Origin: Halobacillus andaensis
Lineage (GTDB): Bacteria; Bacillota; Bacilli; Bacillales; Halobacillaceae
Reading direction: 5' to 3'
Length of the DNA: 64,000 nucleotides
Assembly: GCF_014636475.1 (NCBI RefSeq)
Contig: NZ_BMEL01000001.1
Coordinates: 744,001-808,000, forward strand
A model generated the notes under the pieces. It was not told the DNA's origin, ran no database searches, and worked only from the letters and a program-made list of their open reading frames with translations. Below, piece after piece: positions 30,128 through 38,252 of the stretch; the first letter of the stretch is position 1, and every line of letters begins with the position of its first letter. A program made the translations under genes and the position numbers.

Positions 30128-30968
30128 CCACTTCTTCTCCTTCTTCATCAGCCTCTAGATCGATTTCCTGGTTCTCTTCTTCACCTTCTCCGTCTTCAGC
30201 GTTTTCATCTTCTTCATCTTCTGAATCAGGATAAGCTTCAAAGTAAGCCCCCACATCAATATGGATGATTCCTCTTTGTCCTTCTTCAATTTGAGAGGCT
30301 ATGGAAGGATAGGCCGTAATTTTCTCAGAAAACGTCCGGATCGAAGCTTGTACTTCAAAGCCATCATTCATATAAAGGGTAATTAAATAAGGATTCTCAT
30401 CATTAGGAGTATAATGGATTTCTGATATGAGACTGGAAATACTTTGAGGTAAATCCTTTAACTGTTTCGACATCTCTTCTAAATAAGTAGATTCGCTAAA
30501 TTCTTTTAATATAGGCGCATCTCCACCAGGTAACTCACCAGTAGAATCTAATTTTTCACCATTTTCTAAAATGGGTTGAAATTGACCCTCTGATTGTATG
30601 TAACCGATACGTTCAGCTTCTTCAATTTCAACCACAATCGTGCTGGGGAGATTCCTTTTTACACTAACTCCCATAACTTGAGAATGTTCAGAAACTTTTT
30701 TCTCAATTTCTGCTGGATCTACCTGCCAAATATTTGTCGACGTTGTGACTCCTGATAACTCCTTCACCTCGTCCTCGTTTACAAATCGGTTCCCTTCTAT
30801 TTCAACCTTACTTACGTGGCTTAACGGTGATTGTAAATAAACGACAATGGATATGAGTAGAAATAAAATTGATAAATATTGGGTTAATCTTCGGTTTGCC
30901 TTTTTCTTTCGAATTTGTTTTAGCTTCGGTATTCGATCCTCTATGGAAACAACTTTTTTTTCTGGCAT
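30108..30968 (-). CDS. divIB: Cell division protein DivIB (FtsQ)
   Basis: A bitopic divisome protein in a complex with FtsL and DivIC. Basic cytoplasmic part (KLKQIRKKKANRR), one membrane span (LSILFLLISIVVYLQ, near residues 30-44), POTRA domain (VSKVEIEGNRFVNEDEVKEL) and beta domain. The C-terminal 50 residues are extremely acidic (mostly E and D), far more than in B. subtilis DivIB, which suggests adaptation of an extracellular tail to salt. The ATG at 30966-30968 suits GGAG better than the ATG three codons upstream. Confidence 0.94.
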   Translation of the reverse strand: MPEKKVVSIEDRIPKLKQIRKKKANRRLTQYLSILFLLISIVVYLQSPLSHVSKVEIEGNRFVNEDEVKELSGVTTSTNIWQVDPAEIEKKVSEHSQVMGVSVKRNLPSTIVVEIEEAERIGYIQSEGQFQPILENGEKLDSTGELPGGDAPILKEFSESTYLEEMSKQLKDLPQSISSLISEIHYTPNDENPYLITLYMNDGFEVQASIRTFSEKITAYPSIASQIEEGQRGIIHIDVGAYFEAYPDSEDEEDENAEDGEGEEENQEIDLEADEEGEEVDEEQGE

Positions 30969-31236
30969 GATTCGCATTTCTCCTTGCTGCCATTTCCATT
31001 CTTATAAAAAATAGAGCATTTTATTCAGCCCTCTACATATCTCCCATTATATCATATCTAATCACCTAATTATGTAAGAGAATCTAATTGTTTTATAGGA
31101 TTATTCCGTTTATTTTCGAGGCCAAAAGATGGACGCATGGTTACTAACAACCTAAATTGTATTACCACGTTTAAACCTCCTTTAAACCAAAATAAGTCAG
31201 GCTGGGAAAATCTAAATAAAGCATTAAATCGTCACC

Positions 31237-31303
31237 GGGTACCAGGTACCGAAATTCACACTTGGTACTTCGCTCTTTTACAGCTTTTCGGTACCTGGTA
31301 CCC
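31237..31303 (+). repeat. Repeat family B, copy 2 (GGTACC hairpin)
   Basis: Same arms as the 22607-22673 copy (GGGTACCAGGTACCGAAA and its complement) and a centre differing at only two positions. Both copies continue into CTTATGC on the right. Confidence 0.85.
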
Positions 31304-31453
31304 CTTATGCTCCCTCGCTGCAATAGAGTTGCTTCACTTCTCCTGTTTGCCCGTCCTACCGGAGTCGTTTCTTTTTCCTCTCCTTTTATCACAACGGGCT
31401 TTTTCCCCTCTCCACGCCAGACAACGTATAGATGGTTTTAGGAGTAGATAATT

Positions 31454-31735
31454 GAACATACGAATGAGTTTGTAGATTGATCTCTGTTGACGCCACGATG
31501 AGCGTTCGGTGGTGACGCCTGGTCGATTAAAACCGGCCACGTCCTGTGGCCAACATCGACACTAGCACGTCCGGTGCGTCGCGGGAACAGCGCGAGCCGA
31601 AGATCCACTAGGTCAAATGAACTTCTTGACCAAGTTAGCTGAGGCCGTGCCCGCGGCAAGCATCCACCGATAAGCGATTCGTGAGATTCAACTACAAACT
31701 TTAACAGCTCTTTTAGATTAGAAAGGACTTTTTCA
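31454..31735 (+). repeat. Repeat family D, copy 1 (282-nt structured element)
   Basis: About 93% identical to 55501-55781, with a central block of roughly 98 bases (from GTGACGCCTGGTCG to GAAGATCCACT) that is identical. It is markedly richer in GC than its surroundings. Visible stems: GGCCAC-GTCCT-GTGGCC, GCAC-GTCCG-GTGC and GGTCAA...TTGACC. It holds GCTGAGGCCGTGCCC, also found in opposite orientation in family A. Remnants of family C flank it. Confidence 0.85.
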
Positions 31736-31790
31736 GTTGTTTCGCAAAAAAGTCCGAGGAGGCACATCATTGGTTTCTCTACAAGCTAGT

Positions 31791-31817
31791 AAAAACCGCA
31801 CCATTTCTAGTGCGGTT
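31791..31817 (-). terminator. Terminator after spoVE
   Basis: On the minus strand AACCGCACT and AGTGCGGTT-type arms pair around a short loop and run into five Ts. The stem starts at the spoVE stop codon itself (TAACCGCAC). Confidence 0.85.
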
Positions 31818-32919
31818 AAGGTTCATTCGAATATCGACTGACACTCAGCAATAAGCCTAGTGCCGCTAATGTAAGAGTCAGAGAGGAGCCCCCATAGCTA
31901 ATTAGAGGCAGTGTAATGCCCGTAACTGGGATTAATCCAGTTACTACACTCACGTTTATCATTACTTGAATAGAAATCATTCCGACAATCCCCAGTCCTA
32001 GTAGGCTTCCAAACAAGTCAGACGCATGCAGGCTGGCACGAACTCCTCTCCACAATAGGATAAAGAAAAGGACTAAAACGAACGAGCCTCCAAGAAAACC
32101 CAGTTCTTCAGCGAGTACAGAATAAATAAAGTCGGTTTGCGGTTCAGGTAAATAAAAAAACTTCTGCATGCTCTTCCCTAATCCGAGACCCAATAATCCT
32201 CCAGGTCCGATCGCATATAAGGATTGAATAATTTGAAATCCACTACCTAACGGGTCTTCCCAAGGATGAAGAAAAGCCGTAATTCGCTGAATTCGATAAG
32301 GCGCTGAAGCAATTAGTCCTACCATACCAGCTACCCCGCCCGCTACAATTAACATAAAGTGGGCAATTCGAGCTCCGGCTACAAACATCATCACTAAACA
32401 TGTACCTACCATTACTACTCCCGTACCTAGATCAGGCTGCAGCATGATGAGGGCAAAGGGCACGAGAATAATAGCTAAACCTGGCAGGAAGCCTTCTTGA
32501 AATGAGACGATTCTTTTTTGTCTGATCGATAAAAACTTCGCTAAAAAAATGATTAATCCTAATTTCATAAATTCGGACGGCTGAATGCTGAACATTCCAA
32601 TGCCAATCCAGCTTCTTGCTCCACCACGAACCATTCCAACCCCTGGAATTAAAACAAGAATTAGAAACAACAGACATACGGCTACAATTAGTTTTGCGTG
32701 CTTGTACCATACAAAATAAGGAATTTTGGATAAAGTAAACATGGCAATGAGACCTAAAGAGGCAAAAAGAATTTGTCGTTTAGCATAAAACCAGGAATCA
32801 TTAAATTTGTATTCGGACCATATACTTGAGGAGCTATAAACCATTACAATTCCTATGACCAGCAAGCATAAGATTGAAATGATTAACCATACATCTGGCT
32901 TTTGTTCATTTGAGCGCAT
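31816..32919 (-). CDS. spoVE: SEDS-family glycosyltransferase SpoVE
   Basis: A polytopic (about ten spans) peptidoglycan polymerase of the FtsW/RodA/SpoVE family, 367 residues. Family motifs: GGARSWIGIGMFSIQPSEFMK, the PDLGTG loop and GITLPLISYGGSS. Position between murD and divIB and its pairing in function with SpoVD support SpoVE (spore cortex) rather than vegetative FtsW. The ribosome-binding site GGGAGGT lies in the loop of a terminator-like hairpin whose T-run touches the ATG (see 32924-32977). Confidence 0.92.
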   Translation of the reverse strand: MRSNEQKPDVWLIISILCLLVIGIVMVYSSSSIWSEYKFNDSWFYAKRQILFASLGLIAMFTLSKIPYFVWYKHAKLIVAVCLLFLILVLIPGVGMVRGGARSWIGIGMFSIQPSEFMKLGLIIFLAKFLSIRQKRIVSFQEGFLPGLAIILVPFALIMLQPDLGTGVVMVGTCLVMMFVAGARIAHFMLIVAGGVAGMVGLIASAPYRIQRITAFLHPWEDPLGSGFQIIQSLYAIGPGGLLGLGLGKSMQKFFYLPEPQTDFIYSVLAEELGFLGGSFVLVLFFILLWRGVRASLHASDLFGSLLGLGIVGMISIQVMINVSVVTGLIPVTGITLPLISYGGSSLTLTLAALGLLLSVSRYSNEP

Positions 32920-32923
32920 AAAA

Positions 32924-32977
32924 AAGCCCTACCTCCCATTTGGAAACCAGGGCTTAAATGCTTGTACATAAGCCCTT
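32924..32977 (-). promoter_or_regulatory. Three-arm switch-like structure in the murD-spoVE gap
   Basis: Reading the minus strand from the murD stop: AGGGCTT (32970-32976), AAGCCCT (32949-32955), AGGGCTT (32924-32930), then a short T-run and the spoVE ATG. The middle arm can pair with either outer arm. Pairing with the last arm makes a terminator-like hairpin with the spoVE ribosome-binding site GGGAGGT (32931-32937) in its loop. Pairing with the first frees that site. Confidence 0.6.
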
Positions 32978-32978
32978 A

Positions 32979-34328
32979 TTACAGCTTATGCACAGCTTCT
33001 TTAAACATATGACCTCTTTCTTCGAATGTCTTATATTGATCCCAGCTAGCACATGCCGGAGAAAGTAGAATGACCTCTTCTGACTCAGCAAATGAATAAG
33101 CCGCTTTTACAGCCTCATTCATCGTCTCTGCAAATGCAATCGATGAGATGCCTGCTTTCTTCCCAGCATCTGCAATCTTCTGTGCTGTTTCACCGAACAC
33201 GACGAGTGCCTTTACGTTGACCAGAGGATCTATCAATTCATCAAATTCATTTCCACGATCAAGTCCACCTGCTAACAGAACAACTGGCTGATCAAATGCT
33301 TTCAGCGCATTCGTTGTTGCCAATATGTTGGTCGCTTTTGAGTCATTGTAAAAATAAATCTGGTGTTTTTTCGTTACGAATTCCATGCGATGTTCGACAC
33401 CTTTAAAGGTAGTAAGTACTCTCCTAATCGCTTCATTGGAAACGTCGCTTAATTTAGCAGCTGCTATGGCAGCTAAAATGTTAGATAAATTATGCTCGCC
33501 TACTAACACAATATCTTTTCGATCCATAATTTTTTCTTCTTTAAAGTAAATAGCTTCTTCATCTCTCCAGCTTCCATCCACTTTCTTTTTAATTGAAAAA
33601 GGAACGAGCCGGGATGGTGCTGACTTAAGATAGGAAACGATAGCCGGATCATCCGCGTTATAAACAAAGTAATCTTCAGCACTTTGATTTTTAACAATAT
33701 TGGCTTTGGCTGCATGATAATTTTCTAAACTATGGTGATAATCTAAATGGGCTTCAAATAGGTTAAGCAGAACTGCAATATGAGGAGAAAACTTCTCAAT
33801 TCCTAGAAGTTGAAAAGAAGATAATTCAACGACCATCGTTTCATCTTCACTGGTCGTACGAGCCACCTCACATGAAACTTCACCTATATTTCCAGCGATT
33901 TTAACCGGCGACTGATTTTCTTTCATGAACTCATAAATAAGCGTAGTGGTCGTCGTCTTTCCATTAGATCCCGTCACACCGATAAGATTGCCTTCGTGAA
34001 GCTGACCAGCCAGTTCTACTTCCGTAACGATAGGGATTCTTCGCTTTTCTGCTTCTTTGATCATCGGATTCTCATAAGGAATTCCCGGGTTTTTCACAAC
34101 TAATTCTATATCATCCAGGAGATGAAGGGGGTGACTCCCCGTCACCACATAAGCCCCTTTATCTTTTAACTCTGTAATATCCGCACTGTTTTCATCTGCC
34201 TTTAAGTCATTGACCGTTACATCGAGCCCACTGTCTAACAACAGATGAGCTGCTGCTGAACCACTTTTCGCTAATCCTAAGACAAAGACCTTAGTGTAAG
34301 GAAAAGCATTCGTGTTTAGTTGTTTCAT
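32979..34328 (-). CDS. murD: UDP-N-acetylmuramoyl-L-alanine:D-glutamate ligase
   Basis: Adds D-glutamate to UDP-MurNAc-L-Ala. The 449-residue Mur ligase has the ATP loop [19 protein letters not shown] near residue 115, the central-domain [12 protein letters not shown] and the C-terminal [18 protein letters not shown]. Its start overlaps the mraY stop (ATGA). Confidence 0.97.
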   Translation of the reverse strand: MKQLNTNAFPYTKVFVLGLAKSGSAAAHLLLDSGLDVTVNDLKADENSADITELKDKGAYVVTGSHPLHLLDDIELVVKNPGIPYENPMIKEAEKRRIPIVTEVELAGQLHEGNLIGVTGSNGKTTTTTLIYEFMKENQSPVKIAGNIGEVSCEVARTTSEDETMVVELSSFQLLGIEKFSPHIAVLLNLFEAHLDYHHSLENYHAAKANIVKNQSAEDYFVYNADDPAIVSYLKSAPSRLVPFSIKKKVDGSWRDEEAIYFKEEKIMDRKDIVLVGEHNLSNILAAIAAAKLSDVSNEAIRRVLTTFKGVEHRMEFVTKKHQIYFYNDSKATNILATTNALKAFDQPVVLLAGGLDRGNEFDELIDPLVNVKALVVFGETAQKIADAGKKAGISSIAFAETMNEAVKAAYSFAESEEVILLSPACASWDQYKTFEERGHMFKEAVHKL

Positions 34329-35311
34329 CCAAACATCACCTCAATATATACCCCAAGAAAAGCGAAAATAAATCCTACAGCCCAGAATGTGGTCACTACT
34401 CTCCATTCTGACCATCCTTTTAATTCGTAGTGATGATGAAGCGGACTCATTCTGAAAATTCGTTTTCCCGTCGTCTTAAACGAAGCCACTTGAAGAATAA
34501 CTGACAGAGTTTCGATAACAAAGATTCCTCCGATAATAACGAGCAGCAATTCCAGCTTTGTCAATATAGCAACGACAGCAATCGCTCCACCTAAAGCTAA
34601 TGAACCTGTGTCTCCCATAAATACTTTCGCGGGGTGAGCATTAAAGACAAGAAATCCTAATAATGCTCCGACAACAGCCAGGCAGAAAACAGCGACTTCC
34701 ATATTTCCACCCGTGATCCAGGCTAGAATACCAAAAGCACCAAACGCGATAGCTGCTGTTCCAGCTAGTAACCCATCCAGTCCATCCGTTAAGTTTACGG
34801 CGTTAGAGCCGCCTACGAGCATAACTAAAATGAGTAACGCATAGCCGAAGCCCAGCTCCAATTCTATCGCTGTTCCTGGAATCTCAATATAGGTAGAGAA
34901 TCCGTTTTGTTGTAATATGAAATACACTACTATGGCAATAATCACTTGGCCAAGCATTTTCTGCTTTGATGTTAAACCAAGGTTTCTCTTTAAAGCTACT
35001 TTAATATAATCATCTAAGAATCCAAGTAAACCGTATCCTATCAGTACAAATAAAACGATAAAGATATGTACTTGACTCGGTTCTGAAATATACCAAAAGG
35101 AAGAGACAATCGTAGTGATTGCGATAGAGATTAAGATCATAACTCCGCCCATTGTAGGTGTGCCAGATTTCTTCTGGTGAGATTTCGGCCCTTCATCTCG
35201 TATACTTTGGCCAAATTTAAGTCGCCTTAAAAAGGGGATAATAATTGGCGAAATAACGACTGTGAGTATGAATGATAGTGCCATGGTTAGTAATAAGATA
35301 TAGTCGTTCAT
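34325..35311 (-). CDS. mraY: Phospho-N-acetylmuramoyl-pentapeptide transferase
   Basis: Transfers phospho-MurNAc-pentapeptide to undecaprenyl phosphate, forming lipid I. The 328-residue protein has about ten spans with [16 protein letters not shown] near residue 40, the catalytic FLDDYIKV and [12 protein letters not shown], and the cytoplasmic [15 protein letters not shown]. Confidence 0.97.
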   Translation of the reverse strand: MNDYILLLTMALSFILTVVISPIIIPFLRRLKFGQSIRDEGPKSHQKKSGTPTMGGVMILISIAITTIVSSFWYISEPSQVHIFIVLFVLIGYGLLGFLDDYIKVALKRNLGLTSKQKMLGQVIIAIVVYFILQQNGFSTYIEIPGTAIELELGFGYALLILVMLVGGSNAVNLTDGLDGLLAGTAAIAFGAFGILAWITGGNMEVAVFCLAVVGALLGFLVFNAHPAKVFMGDTGSLALGGAIAVVAILTKLELLLVIIGGIFVIETLSVILQVASFKTTGKRIFRMSPLHHHYELKGWSEWRVVTTFWAVGFIFAFLGVYIEVMFG

Positions 35312-35337
35312 TTAATTTTCCTCCTTCGTTGTCGTCT

Positions 35338-36693
35338 TCACTCATCCAATAGATCATTTAACAGGACTTCTAGTTTCATACCTCTTGAAGCCTTAAGTAA
35401 AACGACCGTATCAGAATTTAGTTGTTGTTGAACGTGATGACTCAACGAATCTTTATCTTTGAAATGCTTTGTTTCAATGTCTAAGTTTCTTTCCTTCATA
35501 CCTTCAATGATTTGAGCGGCATGCTCTCCAACCGTGTAGACAGCAGAAATTTCTTCAGTAATGGCCGTTGAAACTTCTTTATGCAGCTGATCAGCATGAG
35601 CACCGAGCTCAAACATATCACCTAATATAAGTATTTTTTTAGACTTAGACTTCAACTCTAAAATAATTTCAATGGTTGCTTTCATCGAAGTGGGAGATGC
35701 ATTGTACGCATCATTAATAATTAAGGCACCATTTAAGCCCATATGTTTCTCAAAACGCATCCCAGACATTTGCAATTGTTTTAAACCCGTTTGTATCTCT
35801 TTAACCGTAAGACCCAGTTCTTTAGCTAGAGTGACCACATATGAGGCGTTTTTAACATTGTGTTTACCAGACATCGACAGCTCGTATAGATCTTCATCAA
35901 TCGTAAACAAACTGCGGTTTTCTTCTAGTACGATATCGTTGATCACCACATCTGAGGAAGACTGAAACCCACATGCAAAAGCCTGAGGAGTTTGATGATA
36001 TTTTCTCAACAACTCTTCATCTCCATCAAAAATAAAGCTTCCCTGCTGCCATCCATCTAGAATTTCCAGCTTTGCTTTAGCAATCCCCTCACGAGAACCT
36101 AAATATTCAATATGAGATTCTCCAATATTGGTGATCATGACGTGTCGAGGCTGAGCTAATTTAGATAATAAAGAAATCTCTCCTGCTTGACTCATGCCCA
36201 TTTCTAGAACAGCGACTTCCGTATCTAAAGGCATTGATAAAATCGTCAGCGGCATGCCTACATGATTGTTAAAGTTCCCTGCTGTCTTATGTGTTCGATA
36301 TTTCACTTGTAGTACCGAAGCTGTTAGATCTTTCGTCGTCGTTTTTCCATTTGAGCCCGTAATTCCAACGACAACTGGATTTACTTTACGCAAATAAAAC
36401 GAGGATGTCTCCTGCAATGCCCGGAGAGTATCCTCGACGAAAAATACAGGAAACTCGGTGGGAATTTCCTTTGGTAATTCGTGATCTTCTTGCCAAAGAG
36501 CTGCTACTGCTCCCATTTTTATCGCATTCATTAAAAAGCGGTGAGCATCATGATTTTCACCAACAAGTGGAACGAAAAGGCTTTGTTTCTTTTCTACGCG
36601 AGTATCTGTCATGACTTCACGAATTTGTATGGAGTCTTGAGTCGCTCCCCTTCCGTTAGGAAAATATGAAGCTAATTCCTTTACCTTAAACAT
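35338..36693 (-). CDS. murF: UDP-N-acetylmuramoyl-tripeptide:D-alanyl-D-alanine ligase
   Basis: Adds D-Ala-D-Ala to complete the precursor. The 451-residue protein has [18 protein letters not shown] near residue 110, NDAYNASPTSMKATIE and LGDMFELG. In B. subtilis murF lies elsewhere (by ddl); here it sits between murE and mraY, the order seen in many other bacteria. Its ATG overlaps the end of murE by one base. Confidence 0.96.
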   Translation of the reverse strand: MFKVKELASYFPNGRGATQDSIQIREVMTDTRVEKKQSLFVPLVGENHDAHRFLMNAIKMGAVAALWQEDHELPKEIPTEFPVFFVEDTLRALQETSSFYLRKVNPVVVGITGSNGKTTTKDLTASVLQVKYRTHKTAGNFNNHVGMPLTILSMPLDTEVAVLEMGMSQAGEISLLSKLAQPRHVMITNIGESHIEYLGSREGIAKAKLEILDGWQQGSFIFDGDEELLRKYHQTPQAFACGFQSSSDVVINDIVLEENRSLFTIDEDLYELSMSGKHNVKNASYVVTLAKELGLTVKEIQTGLKQLQMSGMRFEKHMGLNGALIINDAYNASPTSMKATIEIILELKSKSKKILILGDMFELGAHADQLHKEVSTAITEEISAVYTVGEHAAQIIEGMKERNLDIETKHFKDKDSLSHHVQQQLNSDTVVLLKASRGMKLEVLLNDLLDE

Positions 36694-38168
36694 TACATCT
36701 GACTCCCCTTAACCTTCAATAATATATCCCTCGCTACTTCGCGATCATCGAAATCATGGCGGACTCCATTAATTTCTTGATACGTTTCATGTCCTTTGCC
36801 TGCAATTAAAACCATATCTCCCTGCTCAGAGTTAGTAATGGCAATATCAATCGCTTTTCTTCTGTTCTCTTCCACGATGAAATCCCCATCTAAATGAGAG
36901 GTCATATCGTTAAGAATGACTTCAGGATCTTCTGTTCGTGGATTATCAGACGTGAAAATGGCCTGATCCGCATATTTCATTGCAACATCAGCCATTAACG
37001 GGCGTTTTGTACGGTCGCGGTCACCACCACAGCCTACTACTACACGAATTTTACTCTTGCAAAATTCTTGCATTGTATTTAGAACATTTTCTAATGAGTC
37101 GGGTGTATGAGCGTAATCGACGACAACACCAAATGACTGACCTTCAAGTACAGGTTCAAAACGTCCACGCACACCTTTTGTCTGCTTAAACGATTGTTGG
37201 ATGACAGCGAGATCCACCCCGGACACAATAGCCGCTCCAGCAGAAGCTAACATATTATAAACACTAAACATTCCCATTAAAGGACTCTCTATGGAAACCT
37301 CACCATTAGGAGTTGATAAGACAAAAGAACTTCCTTTTTCGTGAAGGGATATTTGTTTTGCAGTGATATCCGCTTCAGAATGAATGCCGTATGTTAATGT
37401 TGGCTGAGCGGTGGAACGAATTAATTTATGAGCGAACGGCGAATCCTGATTTATGATTGCGAATTTTTCCCGTTCCATATTATACCCGTTCCCTAACTGA
37501 GCAAACAATAGGGACTTAGCCCGAAGATAATCGTCCATACTTTCGTGATAATCTAAGTGGTCTTGAGTTAAATTTGTGAAAATAGCCACATTAAAGTCAC
37601 AGCCATATACCCGACCTTGGTCCAGTGCGTGGGAAGATACTTCCATAATTGCTGTATCTACTCCATGGTTCAGCATTTGATTAAAGCTTTGCTGCAGAGA
37701 CAAAGCATCTGGCGTTGTATTTTTAACTGGATACGTCTGTCCTGCTATATTCATTTGTATGGTTCCAATCGTGGCCGTCGTATGATTGTTTAACGTAAAG
37801 ATTTCATCCAGCAAATACGTAATGGTTGTCTTGCCATTTGTACCAGTAACACCTATGGTATGAACCTGTTCCGTCGGATAATTGTAAAAAGTTGACGCAA
37901 TCATAGCTAACGCTTTTGTCGTATCATTTACGGTAACAACAGGAAAATCCACATCCAATTCTCGCTGCGCTATAATGAGAGCTGCGCCTTGGTCTATGGC
38001 GGCGTGCACGAAATCGTGCCCGTCGGATTCACTTCCAATAATACATACAAAAACATCACCTAAATCAATAGAGCGCGAATCCATCGATACTCCGTTGATC
38101 TCAAGTTCATCAATGCTTTGATTGGTTTTATAATAAGGGATTGATTCAAGTAATTTTGTAATATTCAT
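36693..38168 (-). CDS. murE: UDP-MurNAc-L-Ala-D-Glu:meso-diaminopimelate ligase
   Basis: Adds the third residue of the stem peptide. The 491-residue Mur ligase shows the ATP loop IGVTGTNGKTTITYLLDE near residue 108 and the amino-acid specificity motif FTSDNPRTEDP. DNPR is the signature of enzymes that use meso-diaminopimelate rather than lysine or ornithine, which says something about the host's cell wall. Confidence 0.96.
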   Translation of the reverse strand: MNITKLLESIPYYKTNQSIDELEINGVSMDSRSIDLGDVFVCIIGSESDGHDFVHAAIDQGAALIIAQRELDVDFPVVTVNDTTKALAMIASTFYNYPTEQVHTIGVTGTNGKTTITYLLDEIFTLNNHTTATIGTIQMNIAGQTYPVKNTTPDALSLQQSFNQMLNHGVDTAIMEVSSHALDQGRVYGCDFNVAIFTNLTQDHLDYHESMDDYLRAKSLLFAQLGNGYNMEREKFAIINQDSPFAHKLIRSTAQPTLTYGIHSEADITAKQISLHEKGSSFVLSTPNGEVSIESPLMGMFSVYNMLASAGAAIVSGVDLAVIQQSFKQTKGVRGRFEPVLEGQSFGVVVDYAHTPDSLENVLNTMQEFCKSKIRVVVGCGGDRDRTKRPLMADVAMKYADQAIFTSDNPRTEDPEVILNDMTSHLDGDFIVEENRRKAIDIAITNSEQGDMVLIAGKGHETYQEINGVRHDFDDREVARDILLKVKGSQM

Positions 38169-38252
38169 TCATACCATCCTAACTGTCCACATTCTTTTTC
38201 ATTATAGCAAAAAATCGTAAAAGTGTATGGTATTCTCCTAAATTTAGAAAAG

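Larger units (their letters stand above)
30978..31815. repeat. Repeat island between divIB and spoVE, where murG and murB would be expected
   Basis: No gene is recognisable in these 838 bases. Contents, left to right: an AT-rich stretch, a degenerate GGGAAAATCTAAAT leader (31204), a complete family B hairpin (31237-31303), an E-like fragment (about 31320-31400), a piece of family C (31433-31446), the 282-nt family D element (31454-31735), another piece of family C (31752-31771), the tail GGTTTCTCTACAAG and the spoVE terminator. In B. subtilis murG and murB occupy this position. Confidence 0.7.

Noticed and set aside
31438-31770. 110-codon minus-strand frame across repeat D copy 1, also open in D copy 2 (55487-55705 and upstream)
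   Set aside because: The frame is kept in both copies, but most differences between them change the amino acid, there is no ribosome-binding site, and the matching part of repeat A has a similar frame by sequence descent. The conserved blocks fit RNA or DNA structure better than a protein.
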